DNA of 64,000 nt from positions 1,612,001-1,676,000 of the forward strand of contig NZ_CP017480.1 of the NCBI RefSeq assembly GCF_001887595.1. The letters run 5' to 3'. Every line of letters starts with the position of its first letter. The stretch's first letter is position 1. Both the position numbers and the translations under genes were made by a program. The notes beneath the pieces were generated by a model. The model had not been told where the DNA came from and searched no databases. It worked only from the letters and a program-made list of their open reading frames with translations. This DNA is from Luteibacter rhizovicinus DSM 16549 (GTDB lineage Bacteria; Pseudomonadota; Gammaproteobacteria; Xanthomonadales; Rhodanobacteraceae). Positions 17,041-26,464 of the stretch are shown here, piece after piece.

Positions 17041-18522
17041 TCAGTGGCCTCCGGTCGCGGCAGTCATCACGGTTTCCTGGGTGGCACCGTGGGCTTCGAG
17101 CAGGGCCGTTGCATGCCCCTCGTGCATGACCAGGATGCGATCGCTCATGGCGAGCACCTCCGGCAGTTCCGAGGAAATCATGAGAATGGCCACGCCCTGC
17201 TCCGCGAGTTGATTGATGATGTGATAGATCTCGGCCTTGCCGCCGACATCGACACCGCGCGTGGGCTCGTCGAGGATGAGCACGCGCGGCTTGAGTGCCA
17301 GCCACTTGGCCAGCACGACCTTCTGTTGGTTTCCGCCCGACAGGGCGCTCACGTTGAGCTCCATGTCGCGCGTGCGGATCTTCAACGCTTCGATCAGACC
17401 CTTCGTCTGCGTCTTCTCACCGCCGCGATCGACCAGGCCGATGTGGGCGGGCACGCGTGGCAGGCTGATGTTCTCGCGCAGGCTGAGGTCGAGCACGAGA
17501 CCCTGAGCCTTGCGGTCTTCGGTAAGGAAACCGAAACCGGCATGGATCGCCTGGTTGGGATTGGTCGCCGTGACCACTTCGCCGTCGAGCAGCACGCGGC
17601 CCTCGGAGGGCTTGTCGAGGCCGAAAAGCAGGCGTGCCAGTTCGGTTCGCCCTGCGCCGAGCAGACCGGCCACGCCAAGCACCTCGCCGGAACGCAGGTC
17701 GAAGCTCACGTCCTTCACCATGCCGCCGCTGATGTGTTCCACCTGCAGGCGAACCTTGCCCGGGGTCGACGTGCGGGTCGGGAAGCGCGCTTCGAGCGTG
17801 CGGCCGACCATCATCTTCACGACTTCGTCGAAGGCCAGGCCCGGCACGGGACGGGTGCCGACGAACTTGCCGTCGCGCAGGATCGAGATGCGATCGCACA
17901 GCGCGAAGATCTCTTCCATGCGATGCGACACGTACACGATGCCCGTGCCCTTCTCGCGAAGCGCGCGGATCAGTTTGAACAGCGTGGTCGTTTCGTGTTC
18001 GGTGAGCGCGGCGGTCGGCTCATCCATGATCAGCACGCGTGCGTTCTGGCCGAGCGCACGGGCGATCTCGACCATCTGCTGCGTGCCGACGGACAGGCGC
18101 TCGACGCGGGTGTCCGGATCGAGCCGCTCCATGCCGACCTGGGCCAGCCACTCCATCGCCTTCTTCGTCATCGCCTTGCGATCGAGCAGGCCGAAGCGCT
18201 GGATCTCGCGACCGAGGAACAGGTTGTCCGCGATGCTGAGGGCCGGGATCAGGTTGAGTTCCTGATGGATGATCGCGATGCCGTACTTCTCGGCGTCGGC
18301 CGGCGTGGTGATCGAGACAGGCTTGCCGTCCACCTGGATCGTGCCGGAGTCCGGCGCGTAGATCCCCGTGAGGGTCTTCATCAGGGTGGACTTGCCGGCG
18401 CCGTTCTCACCCATGAGCGCATGCACTTCACCGGCGACCAGCTCGAAGTCGACGCCTTCGAGTACCTTCACCGGGCCGAAGGCCTTGTGGATGTCGTGCA
18501 TGTTGACGAGCTGCGCGGCCAT
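17041..18522 (-). CDS. rbsA: RbsA: ribose ABC transporter ATP-binding protein
   Basis: The 493-residue protein is two fused ABC ATPase domains. The N-terminal half has Walker A GENGAGKST, signature LSVGTQQMVEI and Walker B RVLIMDEPTAAL. The C-terminal half has a degenerate Walker A (GLLGAGRTE), signature LSGGNQQKV and RVLILDEPTRGVD, the normal asymmetry of RbsA. It drives ribose import through RbsC. Its ATG shares one base with the rbsD stop. Confidence 0.95.
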   Translation of the reverse strand: MAAQLVNMHDIHKAFGPVKVLEGVDFELVAGEVHALMGENGAGKSTLMKTLTGIYAPDSGTIQVDGKPVSITTPADAEKYGIAIIHQELNLIPALSIADNLFLGREIQRFGLLDRKAMTKKAMEWLAQVGMERLDPDTRVERLSVGTQQMVEIARALGQNARVLIMDEPTAALTEHETTTLFKLIRALREKGTGIVYVSHRMEEIFALCDRISILRDGKFVGTRPVPGLAFDEVVKMMVGRTLEARFPTRTSTPGKVRLQVEHISGGMVKDVSFDLRSGEVLGVAGLLGAGRTELARLLFGLDKPSEGRVLLDGEVVTATNPNQAIHAGFGFLTEDRKAQGLVLDLSLRENISLPRVPAHIGLVDRGGEKTQTKGLIEALKIRTRDMELNVSALSGGNQQKVVLAKWLALKPRVLILDEPTRGVDVGGKAEIYHIINQLAEQGVAILMISSELPEVLAMSDRILVMHEGHATALLEAHGATQETVMTAATGGH

Positions 18523-18920
18523 CAGAAGGTCACGCCGGCATGCAGGATCACGTTGGCATAGGGCGAGGTCTCGCCGGTGCGTACGACGGCGACGGCGCGT
18601 GCGCTGAGCTGCTTGAGGTCTTCATGCGAAACCTCGTTCACGGCCAGGCCGTCGTTGCCCAGTCGGGCGGCAAGCTGCACCAGCGCCGGGTTGCGCGCAT
18701 GGATTTCGCTGGCGACGGTCACGCTTTCGACGGCGAGTTCGGCATAGACCGCCTCGAATACCGTGGAAAAATCCGGCGTACCGGGCAGCACCGCCAGATC
18801 GATGCAGGGAACCCCGTGAGGCACCGGCAGACCGACATCGCCGATGACCAGGGTGTCGGTATGACCCATCGCCGCGATCACGCGGTTGAGCTCCGCGTGA
18901 AGCAGACCACTGCGCTTCAT
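18522..18920 (-). CDS. rbsD: RbsD: D-ribose pyranase
   Basis: The 132-residue protein interconverts the pyranose and furanose forms of ribose so that RbsK can use it. MGHTDTLVIGDVGLPVP contains the catalytic His20; the C-terminal IVRTGE-like VVRTGETSPYANVIL is the family's sugar-binding strand. ATG 18920 is chosen because it overlaps the rbsK stop as ATGA and gives family-standard length; the frame is open further upstream. Confidence 0.93.
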   Translation of the reverse strand: MKRSGLLHAELNRVIAAMGHTDTLVIGDVGLPVPHGVPCIDLAVLPGTPDFSTVFEAVYAELAVESVTVASEIHARNPALVQLAARLGNDGLAVNEVSHEDLKQLSARAVAVVRTGETSPYANVILHAGVTF

Positions 18921-19813
18921 TGATGTGTCTCCAGGAACGCCGTGACCTCGTCGGCACGCGGCATGCCGCCCTGGGCACCCAGGCGAGAGACGGCGATCGC
19001 CGCAGTCGCGCAAGCCTTGCGCACTGCCACGTCGAGGCCCTCGGCGAGGTACACCGCGAGCGCGGCGTTGAAAGTGTCACCGGCGCCGGTGCTGTCCACC
19101 GCGTCGACTTTGAAACCGCTCTGGTGCCGCGGCTCGTCGTCCTTGTCGCGGAACCAGGCGCCGTCCTCACCACGGGTCAGGACGACCGGGCAGGGAGCGC
19201 GACGCATGAGTTCGCGGAAATCGGTTTCGCCATGCGCACCGAGCACGGTGGCGAGTTCGTGCTGGTTCGGCGTGAGGAAGCGCACGCGCGACAGCCACTC
19301 GACCGGCAGCAACTGCGCGGGGGCGGGATTGAGAATGACGGGAACGCCTTCGTCCTGCGCGATGCGCAGCGTGGCGTCGACCGCGTCGAGGGGAATTTCC
19401 AGCTGGACCAGCACCGCATCGGCACCACGAATGATGTCGCGGGCGGCCTCGACCTGGGCGGGCGTGACGCGACCGTTAGCGGCGGGCACCACGACGATGC
19501 TGTTCTCGCCACCGGCGACCGTGATCGATGCCGTGCCGCTGCCGATCCCGTCAACCCGCGTCACGTGGGTCACGTCGACGCCTTCGGTCACGAGGCCATC
19601 GTAAAGCTGTTTGCCGAAAGCGTCGTCGCCGACGCAACCGACCATCGACACCGAGGCACCGAGACGCGCGGCGGCGACCGCCTGGTTCGCGCCCTTGCCG
19701 CCGGGGATGGTGAGGAAACGGTCGCCGGTCAGCGTTTCGCCAGGGCCGGCAAAGCGCGGCGCGAGCGTGACCAGGTCCATATTGATGCTTCCGACGACGA
19801 CGATTCGCGTCAT
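18917..19813 (-). CDS. rbsK: RbsK: ribokinase
   Basis: The 298-residue PfkB-family kinase phosphorylates ribose to ribose 5-phosphate. The first PfkB signature is IPGGKGANQAVAAARLGA (about residues 38-56); the second is DAVDSTGAGDTFNAALAVYL (about 240-260) with the catalytic Asp in GAGD. The ATG at 19813 (MTRIVVVGSINMDL) is the family start. It leads the operon rbsK-rbsD-rbsA-rbsC-rbsB, all coupled by overlaps or tiny gaps. No RbsR regulator gene is present next to it, so control must come from elsewhere. Confidence 0.95.
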   Translation of the reverse strand: MTRIVVVGSINMDLVTLAPRFAGPGETLTGDRFLTIPGGKGANQAVAAARLGASVSMVGCVGDDAFGKQLYDGLVTEGVDVTHVTRVDGIGSGTASITVAGGENSIVVVPAANGRVTPAQVEAARDIIRGADAVLVQLEIPLDAVDATLRIAQDEGVPVILNPAPAQLLPVEWLSRVRFLTPNQHELATVLGAHGETDFRELMRRAPCPVVLTRGEDGAWFRDKDDEPRHQSGFKVDAVDSTGAGDTFNAALAVYLAEGLDVAVRKACATAAIAVSRLGAQGGMPRADEVTAFLETHQ

Positions 19814-19928
19814 GCCTTGTAGCTCCGCGGTGATGACTTCGGAACGTCCGTTGTTCGCCGGTGTGATGGGGTTGGCGCGCAAATATACGCCCTGGCCACG
19901 CAGGATGCTTTGATGCGCGTGCTTTCCA

Positions 19929-20282
19929 TTACCGGGACAGGCCCTTGGCCTCGAGTTCGGCAAGATAGGCAGGCCAGGAGGTGTCGTAGGCACGGCCGAG
20001 GTCGTACAGCGTGTCCCAGCCGAAGATGCCACTGGCGTGGCCGTCGTCGAAGCGGATCAGGACGCCATAGTGGCCGGTGGGTTCGAGCGCCGTAATGCCC
20101 ACGTTGCGCTTGCCGGCAACCAGCACCTTCTGGCCGGGGCCATGGCCCTGGACTTCAGCACTGGGGGAGTTCACCCGGAGATACTCACAGGGAAGCCGGA
20201 ATCGTTCGTCGTTGTCGAAACTGACCTCGAGGATGCGCGAGGCCGAATGCAGGACGATATCGAGGGGGCGCGGGCGGGACAT
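19929..20282 (-). CDS. DUF971 (gamma-butyrobetaine hydroxylase-like N-terminal domain) protein
   Basis: The 117-residue single-domain protein begins RPRPLDIVLHSASRILEVSFD and contains FRLPCEYLRVNSPSAE and DDGHASGIFGWDTLYDLG, all DUF971 signatures. The domain also occurs at the N-terminus of gamma-butyrobetaine hydroxylase, where it binds a structural zinc, but here the Cys/His set is incomplete (one Cys). Stand-alone copies are frequently found beside hslUV, as here, with no established role. It is upstream of rbsK's promoter region but reads the same way. Confidence 0.85.
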   Translation of the reverse strand: MSRPRPLDIVLHSASRILEVSFDNDERFRLPCEYLRVNSPSAEVQGHGPGQKVLVAGKRNVGITALEPTGHYGVLIRFDDGHASGIFGWDTLYDLGRAYDTSWPAYLAELEAKGLSR

Positions 20283-20309
20283 GGGCCGGTGGCCTTGAAT
20301 CAGAAAACC

Positions 20310-20431
20310 GTAGGAGCCGATTCATCGGCGATGCTCTTGCTCGGTAGGAGCCGATTTATCGGCGATCCCTGCGGAGATGGGCGCCCGCATTCTACCGCGA
20401 GCACCCTTCGCCGATAAATCGGCTCCTACCG
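20310..20431. repeat. REP cluster, three units
   Basis: Two plus-strand units (cores GCCGAT-TC-ATCGGC and GCCGAT-TT-ATCGGC) are followed by one minus-strand unit with the ATAAATC loop variant. They fill most of the 176-bp gap between the DUF971 gene and the next gene; nothing else is recognisable there. Confidence 0.87.
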
Positions 20432-20458
20432 AGCAGAGTGAGTCGTGCGAGTCTTCGC

Positions 20459-21079
20459 TTAGTGTGCGCTGCCGAAGCCGCCACCGGTGTCGCCCTGCTC
20501 GAGCGGCGGCGGGTCGCCGGCCACGGCGAGGAGCGACGTGGCGTAGGCATCTTCCATGCTGATGGTGGAGATCTCGTCCCACGAGAAGAACGACGGCTCA
20601 CGCAGCCATTCCGCGTCCGGGGTGATCTCCTGCATGTTGAAGCCTTCTTCCTCCACGCTGACGAGGCGGCCGATGTAACAGACCTCCGCTTCGTCTTCGC
20701 TGTCGACATGCACGCCAATGACAGGCGCGTGCGCAGCGGCCGCCTGGACCACCTGCTGGATGTCGTCGAGCGGGAAGTCGGCCGGCGGCGTCGGGCGGAT
20801 GCCCTTCAGCGCGAGCGCCTTCTCGAGGAAGGTACTGTGCTTGTCGGGTGCTTCGAATTCGGAAATGTCGCGATGCCGCATGATGTACATGCCGTCATAG
20901 CTGACACCGTCGCCGATGACCCACAGCAGGAAAAATTCGCGGCCGACTCCGCCCACGTAGCCGCAGAAGCTGCCGTGTTCGAGTTCGTCGCGCCACAGAC
21001 GTACCAGCTGCTGGCTGTCTTGCGCTTCACGCAAGCTCGCACGCTGGCCGTTGGTTTTGAGTTGAATAACCTTGCCCAT
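20459..21079 (-). CDS. Conserved protein of unknown function
   Basis: I do not recognise a named family. The 206-residue product (start MGKVIQLKTN at 21079; a further ATG lies 9 bp upstream) is soluble and acidic. It has no signal peptide or membrane segment. It contains FCGYVGGVGREFFLLWVIGD, MYIMRHRDISEFEAPD, a stretch VCYIGRLVSVEEEGFNMQEI and a Gly-rich tail GDTGGGFGSAH. It sits 30 bp downstream of hslU's stop, in the opposite sense of nothing: all genes here read minus, so it may be the tail of the hslVU transcript. Confidence 0.7.
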   Translation of the reverse strand: MGKVIQLKTNGQRASLREAQDSQQLVRLWRDELEHGSFCGYVGGVGREFFLLWVIGDGVSYDGMYIMRHRDISEFEAPDKHSTFLEKALALKGIRPTPPADFPLDDIQQVVQAAAAHAPVIGVHVDSEDEAEVCYIGRLVSVEEEGFNMQEITPDAEWLREPSFFSWDEISTISMEDAYATSLLAVAGDPPPLEQGDTGGGFGSAH

Positions 21080-21117
21080 ATACGTCAATAGTTTACCAGA
21101 GGGGGGGCCCTCATTGT

Positions 21118-22455
21118 TCAGAGGATGTAACGGCTCAAATCCTCGTCCTTGACGAGCGAAGACAGTGTTTTGTCGACATATTCGGCGTCAATGGCATGCT
21201 TTTCGCCGGATTTGTCAGCTGCTTCGAAGGAAATGCGTTCCAGCAGGCGCTCCATGACCGTGTGCAGGCGTCGCGCACCGATGTTCTCGGTACGCTCGTT
21301 GACCTGGAAAGCCACCTCGGCCAGTCGGTCGATCCCGGACTCGGTGAACTCCAGCGTGACGCCTTCCGTGTTGAGCAGCGCAACATATTGCTTGGTCAGC
21401 GCGTTGTGCGGCTCGCGCAGGATGCGCTTGAAGTCATCGACCGACAGCGCGCTGAGTTCGACGCGGATCGGCAGGCGACCCTGCAACTCGGGGATCAGGT
21501 CCGACGGCTTGGCCAGCGAAAACGCGCCCGACGCGATGAACAGGATGTGGTCGGTCTTGATCGCCCCGTACTTGGTCGACACGGTCGAACCTTCCACCAA
21601 CGGCAACAGGTCGCGCTGCACGCCTTCACGGCTCACGCCCGCGCCGCCCCACTCCGAGCGCTGGGCGACCTTGTCGATCTCGTCGATGAAGACAATGCCG
21701 TTCTGCTCGGCGATGTCCACCGCACGGGTGCGCAGGTCGTCGTCGTTGAGCAGCTTGCCGGCCTCTTCCTCGATGAGCAGTGGGCGAGCCTGGCGGATCG
21801 TCATCTTGCGCTTCTGCGATTTCGAGCCGCCGAGGTTCTGGAACATCTTGCCCAGCTGCTGGCTCATTTCTTCCATGCCGGGCGGGGTCATGATTTCGAC
21901 GCCGACGTTGGTGGCGAAATCCAGCTCGATCTCGCGATCGTCCAGATCGCCCTCGCGCAGCTGCTTGCGCAGCTTCTGCCGGGTGTCGCTGTCGATGGTT
22001 GGCGTCTGGGTGCCCGTGTCGTCCCAGCCGGTGGCCTGGCGGCGCGGAAGCAGCGCATCGAGCAGGCGATCCTCGGCGGCATCTTCGGCCTGGCTGCGCA
22101 CGCGACCCTTGGCCTGGTCGCGGACCAGCTTGTACGAGACATCGGCAAGATCGCGGATGATCGACTCCACATCCTTGCCGACATAGCCCACTTCGGTGAA
22201 CTTGGTGGCTTCGACCTTCACGAAGGGCGCATTGGCCAGGGTGGCAAGACGGCGGGCGATCTCCGTCTTGCCGACGCCGGTCGGGCCAATCATCAGGATG
22301 TTTTTCGGGGTGACTTCCTCGCGCATGCCCGGTTCCAGCTGCATGCGGCGCCAGCGGTTACGCAGCGCGATGGCCACGGCGCGCTTGGCGTCCTGCTGGC
22401 CGATGATGTAACGGTCGAGTTCGTTGACGATCTCGCGGGGCGTGAGTTCGGACAT
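21118..22455 (-). CDS. hslU: HslU: ATPase subunit of the HslUV protease
   Basis: The 445-residue AAA+ unfoldase has [20 protein letters not shown] at the N-terminus, Walker [16 protein letters not shown], an inserted I-domain (about 110-240), Walker [12 protein letters not shown], and the family C-terminal tail LSRYIL that docks in HslV pockets to activate the peptidase. It unfolds proteins for degradation in the cytosol, commonly under heat stress. It starts 4 bp after hslV. Confidence 0.97.
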   Translation of the reverse strand: MSELTPREIVNELDRYIIGQQDAKRAVAIALRNRWRRMQLEPGMREEVTPKNILMIGPTGVGKTEIARRLATLANAPFVKVEATKFTEVGYVGKDVESIIRDLADVSYKLVRDQAKGRVRSQAEDAAEDRLLDALLPRRQATGWDDTGTQTPTIDSDTRQKLRKQLREGDLDDREIELDFATNVGVEIMTPPGMEEMSQQLGKMFQNLGGSKSQKRKMTIRQARPLLIEEEAGKLLNDDDLRTRAVDIAEQNGIVFIDEIDKVAQRSEWGGAGVSREGVQRDLLPLVEGSTVSTKYGAIKTDHILFIASGAFSLAKPSDLIPELQGRLPIRVELSALSVDDFKRILREPHNALTKQYVALLNTEGVTLEFTESGIDRLAEVAFQVNERTENIGARRLHTVMERLLERISFEAADKSGEKHAIDAEYVDKTLSSLVKDEDLSRYIL

Positions 22456-22459
22456 CGGC

Positions 22460-22993
22460 TCAGAGCTCCTCGATGGAAGTGTTGTGGTTGGTGTAGATGC
22501 AGATATCGCCTGCGATCTTGAGCGCTTTCTCTACGATCGTGCGTGCATCTAACTCGGTATTCCCCATCAGCGCGAGCGCGGCGGACTGCGCATACGGGCC
22601 CCCCGAGCCGATGGCGATGAGGCCGTGATCGGGTTCGAGCACGTCGCCGTTGCCCGAAATCAGCAGGGAGGCCTCCTTGTCGGCCACGGCCAGCATGGCC
22701 TCGAGGCGGCCCAGGCGGCGGTCGGTGCGCCATTCTTTGGCCATTTCCACGGCGGCACGCGTGAGGTTCCCGCCGTGCTTGACCAGCTTCTCTTCGAACA
22801 GCTCGAACAGGGTGAACGCGTCCGCGGTAGCGCCCGCAAACCCGGCCAGGACGTCGCCCTTGCCGAGGCGGCGCACCTTGCGCGCGTTGGCCTTCATGAC
22901 GGTGTTGCCGAGGGTGACCTGGCCGTCGCTGCCGATGACGACCTTGCCGTCGCGGCGGACGCAGACGATGGTCGTGGCGTGCATCGGTTCCAT
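22460..22993 (-). CDS. hslV: HslV: peptidase subunit of the HslUV protease
   Basis: The 177-residue proteasome-like peptidase starts [21 protein letters not shown]; cleavage before the TTIV threonine exposes the catalytic Thr1, so a short propeptide is present, as in other Xanthomonadales. [17 protein letters not shown] SDGQVTLGN and [14 protein letters not shown] are family motifs. Start is ATG 22993 or 22984. It forms a two-gene operon with hslU. Confidence 0.96.
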   Translation of the reverse strand: MEPMHATTIVCVRRDGKVVIGSDGQVTLGNTVMKANARKVRRLGKGDVLAGFAGATADAFTLFELFEEKLVKHGGNLTRAAVEMAKEWRTDRRLGRLEAMLAVADKEASLLISGNGDVLEPDHGLIAIGSGGPYAQSAALALMGNTELDARTIVEKALKIAGDICIYTNHNTSIEEL

Positions 22994-23070
22994 AGCGCGT
23001 TCCTTTGGGGAGTCGGCTAGAGGTGGGGGCCGGGCAGCGGCGTAGCAAGTCTTGGGGGGAGGAGCTGTGT

Positions 23071-23284
23071 GTGGGAGCCGCTTCAGCGGCGAGCTCTTGC
23101 TTTGGTGGGGACTGGGGCCAGCAACCTGGGAGGAGCGCGGCTGCGCCGCGGGTCTATTTGTTATTCGCCGATGAATCGGCTCCCACCGAGCCGGCTTTGT
23201 AGTCGGGGGTGGGGCCAGGAACCTTGGGGGCGCTGCTGCGCAGCGGGTTTATTCATTATTCGCCGATGAATCGGCTCCCACATG
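23071..23284. repeat. REP cluster with two composite spacer modules
   Basis: A plus-strand REP (from 23071) is followed by two copies of a module with the order GGGGCCAG-AACCT-GGAG, a GC hairpin (CGCGGCTGCGCCGCG or CGCTGCTGCGCAGCG), a T-rich ATTNNTTATTCG stretch and a minus-strand REP ending at about 23188 and 23283. The cluster occupies the 294-bp gap between hslV and xerC; apart from it I see only the presumed hslV promoter region. Confidence 0.85.
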
Positions 23285-23287
23285 TAC

Positions 23288-24166
23288 CTATTTTCGCTTC
23301 GCTCTTGGATGCGAAGCATCATAGACCTTGGCCAGGTGCTGGAAATCGAGGTGGGTGTAAATCTGGGTCGTGGCGATGTCGGCGTGGCCGAGCAGTTCCT
23401 GCACCGAGCGCAAGTCGCCGGAGGACTCCAGCATGTGGCTGGCGAAGGTATGCCTGAGCATGTGGGGATGTACCCGCTTGGTCTGGCCGCTGGATAGCTT
23501 GGCCAGCCGCATCTGCACCGCACGGGCGCTGATCGGTGCCCCGCCGCGGCCCTTGAACACGGGCTGCTCCGGTCCCGCGCCGCCTAGCGCGGCGAGTGCC
23601 TTCAGGGCCGTGATGGCGAAGCGGCCGACCGGCAGGATGCGCGTCTTGCTGCCTTTGCCGAGCACGCGCACCTGACCGTCTTCCAGGTCGAGGTCGCCCC
23701 AGTGCAGGCCGGTGAGCTCGGACAGACGCAGGCCACTGGAATAGAACAGTTCCATCATCGCGGAGTCCCGCGGCGCCAGCGTCCCGCCGAGCGTGGTCTC
23801 GACCAGCTCCTTGGCCTCATCGGCGTCCAGCACCTGCGGCAGCTTGCGGCGCACCTTCGGCCCACGCACCGCCGCGGCCGGGTCGTGGGCCAGCTGGCCC
23901 TCCCGGGTGAGGTAACGGAACAGGGTGCGACAGGCCGAAAGCAGGCGCTGGATGCTGTTGGGCTGCAGGCCGCCTCGATGTTCGCGGGCGATCATTCCGC
24001 GTAGACGATCCGGACTGAGCGCATCGAAGCTCGCCAGTCCGTCGGCTTCCATGAAGCGGAGCAGCTTTTCCAGGTCGCGGCGATACGCCGCCAGCGTGTG
24101 GACCGACGGCGCACGTTCGGCAGCGAAGTGCCGAAGGAAGGCCTCGACGGCCTCGCGTGGACTCAC
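23288..24166 (-). CDS. xerC: XerC: tyrosine recombinase for chromosome dimer resolution
   Basis: The 292-residue tyrosine recombinase has an N-terminal SAM-like core-binding domain (about 5-90) and a C-terminal catalytic domain with the R-H-R-Y set: SSGLRLSELTGL, HPHMLRHTFASHML, LGHADIATTQIYTHLD. With XerD it resolves chromosome dimers at dif, activated by FtsK. The start is GTG 24166, which overlaps the DUF484 stop as GTGA; the frame is open far upstream but not homologous. The order lptM-dapF-DUF484-xerC matches that in enterics. It is chromosomal, not a phage integrase. Confidence 0.95.
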   Translation of the reverse strand: MSPREAVEAFLRHFAAERAPSVHTLAAYRRDLEKLLRFMEADGLASFDALSPDRLRGMIAREHRGGLQPNSIQRLLSACRTLFRYLTREGQLAHDPAAAVRGPKVRRKLPQVLDADEAKELVETTLGGTLAPRDSAMMELFYSSGLRLSELTGLHWGDLDLEDGQVRVLGKGSKTRILPVGRFAITALKALAALGGAGPEQPVFKGRGGAPISARAVQMRLAKLSSGQTKRVHPHMLRHTFASHMLESSGDLRSVQELLGHADIATTQIYTHLDFQHLAKVYDASHPRAKRK

Positions 24167-24849
24167 GCCGCCTTCCGTGCCCGTTCGATTGCCGAGCCGA
24201 CCGTGGTCGAAATCATGTCCAGGAACAGGGTGCCCATACCCGGATGGAAGCGGTCGGCGTCGGCGCTGCCGATCGCCAACAAGGCGTCGGGACCCACGCG
24301 CATCAGGGCCGCCGAACGGACATCCGGGGCTTCGTTGCCGAACAGACGGTGCAGCTTGTCCGGTGCGAGTCGGCCGGCAACGGGGTCGGCGTGCTCGAGA
24401 AACGAAGTGAACTCGGGCAAGCCCGAGCTGCCGCGCGGCTCGCGAAGCAGCCACGGCTCGTCGGGCAGGCCGGCAAGGTCGCCAAAGAAGACCAGGCGAA
24501 TCCGCTCGGACTGGAAATCCTCGGTGAGGCGGCGGACCACGCTGCGCACGGTCTCTTCGATGTCCTTCGCGCTGAGCAAGGCCAGCATCAGCCCGTGGAC
24601 ACGGCGCATCAGCTTCTCGTTGTCCCCGGCGATCGAGGCGAGTTCCTTCAGCCGTGTCTCGAGCTCCGCATTCTTCTCACGCAGGCCGCGCAACTGGTGC
24701 ACGGCGAGCGACGCCGCCGGGCCGTTGCTGCTTGGCAGGGTGAGCGCGTTGGCGAGCTCGGGGTAGTCGGCGAGGAAATCCGGGTGTCGCCGCAGGTAGG
24801 ACGCCACGGTGGCTGGCTTGATGTCGCCGTCGATCGCGGTGTCGGTCAT
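24163..24849 (-). CDS. DUF484 family protein (GAF-like)
   Basis: The 228-residue protein has the DUF484 opening VASYLRRHPDFLADYPEL, a coiled stretch (LRGLREKNAELETRLKELA, about 60-85), and a GAF-like C-terminal domain ending LDMISTTVGSAIERA. DUF484 proteins are always found between dapF and xerC in gammaproteobacteria; the function is unknown. ATG 24849 is chosen as the family start (MTDTAIDGDIKP). Its stop overlaps the xerC start. Confidence 0.92.
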   Translation of the reverse strand: MTDTAIDGDIKPATVASYLRRHPDFLADYPELANALTLPSSNGPAASLAVHQLRGLREKNAELETRLKELASIAGDNEKLMRRVHGLMLALLSAKDIEETVRSVVRRLTEDFQSERIRLVFFGDLAGLPDEPWLLREPRGSSGLPEFTSFLEHADPVAGRLAPDKLHRLFGNEAPDVRSAALMRVGPDALLAIGSADADRFHPGMGTLFLDMISTTVGSAIERARKAA

Positions 24850-24898
24850 GGGGTTTGCTTCCTGTTTGTCGTCAGTGTGCCCCGTTCGCACGCGAACG

Positions 24899-25729
24899 TC
24901 ACACTTCGCCTTCGAAAACAAAGGCGGCCGGGCCGGTCATCCACAGTGTGTGGCCAGGACCGTGCCATTCGATCGTCAAGGTGCCGCCCGGCAGTTCCAC
25001 GTTCACCACCGGAGCAGCCATGCCGAGGGACTGGGCCACGGCGGCCGCGGCGCAGGCACCGGTGCCGCAGGCGCGGGTCCAACCGCTGCCGCGTTCATGC
25101 ACGCGCAGACGGAGCCGGTCAGGCCCCAGGCGTTGAGCGAAGCCGACATTCACGCCGAGCGGGAAGGCCGGATGGGCCGTGAGCGCGGGGCCGAGCAGGT
25201 CGATACGTGGATCGGCGAGGTCGTCGTCGAACACGACAGCATGCGGATTGCCCATCGAGACGGCGCCGAAGGTGATCCGTTCGCCGACGACGTCGAGGGT
25301 ATACGTGGCGGCCAGCGCGGACGCGGCGAATGGCAGCGAGGCCGGATCGAAATCGGGCTCGCCCATGTCGACCACGACGCGGCTCTCGTCGAGGACCCGC
25401 ACCGTGACCGGGCCGGACGGGCTTTCCAGGCGAACGTCGGTGTCGCGCTCGATCACGCCGTCGCGGTACAGCCAGGCAGCGACGCAGCGAACGCCATTAC
25501 CGCACTGGCCCGACGGCGAACCGTCCGCATTCCAGATGCCGTAATAGAACTCGCAGGACGGATCGCGTGCCGGCTCGATGCTGATCAGCTGGTCGAAGCC
25601 GATGCCGGTGTGGCGATCGGCCAGGGCCGCGATGCGGGCCGCGTTGGGCGTCCGCCCCGCGTCCTCGCGCCAGTCCACGATGACGAAGTCGTTGCCGATC
25701 CCATGCATCTTGGTAAAGCGATTGGGCAT
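24899..25729 (-). CDS. dapF: DapF: diaminopimelate epimerase
   Basis: The 276-residue enzyme converts LL- to meso-diaminopimelate for lysine and peptidoglycan synthesis. Both catalytic cysteines are present in their motifs: NADGSPSGQCGNGVRC (near residue 75) and SGWTRACGTGACA (near 220). The N-terminal FTKMHGIGNDFVIVD is diagnostic. It starts 5 bp after lptM and ends 49 bp before the DUF484 gene. Confidence 0.97.
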   Translation of the reverse strand: MPNRFTKMHGIGNDFVIVDWREDAGRTPNAARIAALADRHTGIGFDQLISIEPARDPSCEFYYGIWNADGSPSGQCGNGVRCVAAWLYRDGVIERDTDVRLESPSGPVTVRVLDESRVVVDMGEPDFDPASLPFAASALAATYTLDVVGERITFGAVSMGNPHAVVFDDDLADPRIDLLGPALTAHPAFPLGVNVGFAQRLGPDRLRLRVHERGSGWTRACGTGACAAAAVAQSLGMAAPVVNVELPGGTLTIEWHGPGHTLWMTGPAAFVFEGEV

Positions 25730-25734
25730 CGTCG

Positions 25735-25950
25735 TTACTGGTGAATGACGGAGTTGAACGGGGTGATGGTGCTGCTGGCCTTGGCCGGGCCTTCGACCGT
25801 CGAAGCGGTGGCCGGATGCGCCGCCTGCGGGCTGGCTGTCGTGCCGGGGGCCGGCGGCGGAGGCATGAACAAGTCGCCCTTCTGGCCGCAAGCGGAGAGC
25901 ACGGCGGCAGCGGTAGCGGCGATGGCGAACGGCAGGATCAGTCGGCGCAT
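25735..25950 (-). CDS. lptM: LptM/YifL-type small lipoprotein
   Basis: The 71-residue protein has a lipoprotein signal ending VLSAC and then GQKGDLFMPP, which matches the short conserved segment of LptM (CGLKGPLYFPP-like), a lipoprotein that helps LptD mature in the outer membrane. The rest is an Ala/Pro/Thr-rich tail. It lies directly upstream of dapF, as in E. coli. Confidence 0.85.
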   Translation of the reverse strand: MRRLILPFAIAATAAAVLSACGQKGDLFMPPPPAPGTTASPQAAHPATASTVEGPAKASSTITPFNSVIHQ

Positions 25951-25993
25951 GGGCGATTCCCCGTAAACGGCGGCCAGTATAGCCCTGCCGTGC

Positions 25994-26464
25994 TCAGAGC
26001 GGCTTTTCGAAGCGCAGGGCATCGGCGCCGTCGGCGTAGTAGCGCGCGTACTCGCCGATGATCCGGTAGCCACGGTGCTCATACAGGCGAATGGCCACGG
26101 CATTGTCCTTGCGCACCTCGAGTCGGAGCGCACGGCAGCCGCGCGAGCGCGCCGTCTCTTCCGAAGCCTCGATCAGCGCGGAGCCCACGCCCTTGCCCTG
26201 GGCCTGCGGCTTGGCGGCAATGGAATACAGGCGGGCGACCGTGCTGCCCTTACGGAAGAAGACGACCGCGGTGCCGAGGAAGCGGCGACGGTTGGCACTG
26301 GCAACGAGCACCAGGGCGCTCTCGCTGTCGAGGTGCTTGCGATACTGGGCACGGCTCAGTCGGTCCTGCGCGAAGCTCGATTCCTCGAGGGCGACCAGAT
26401 CGTCGAGATCGCTGACCTCGGCGCGACGAACGCGAACCGCGGCGGTTACCGGGGGTGGACGCAT
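25994..26464 (-). CDS. GNAT family N-acetyltransferase (RimI-like)
   Basis: The 156-residue GNAT enzyme has VRRAEVSDLDDLVALEESSF at the N-terminus, the acetyl-CoA loop KPQAQGKGVGSALIEA, and RLYEHRGYRIIGEYARYYADGADALRF at the C-terminus, a pattern like RimI-type protein N-alpha acetyltransferases. It is divergent from the RLAN/RimK-like gene; this pairing of a GNAT with a RimK-like ATP-grasp ligase recurs in related genomes, suggesting joint action on a peptide or protein terminus (inference). Confidence 0.85.
   Translation of the reverse strand: MRPPPVTAAVRVRRAEVSDLDDLVALEESSFAQDRLSRAQYRKHLDSESALVLVASANRRRFLGTAVVFFRKGSTVARLYSIAAKPQAQGKGVGSALIEASEETARSRGCRALRLEVRKDNAVAIRLYEHRGYRIIGEYARYYADGADALRFEKPL

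Noticed and set aside
23071..23284. Repeated units with spacers might be taken for a CRISPR array
   Set aside because: Units are inverted and unevenly spaced, occur singly or in pairs all over the window, and have the REP hairpin; there is no regular spacer length.
23288..24166. Tyrosine recombinase as a sign of an integrated element
   Set aside because: It is XerC in the conserved dapF-DUF484-xerC order; no att repeats or phage genes are nearby.
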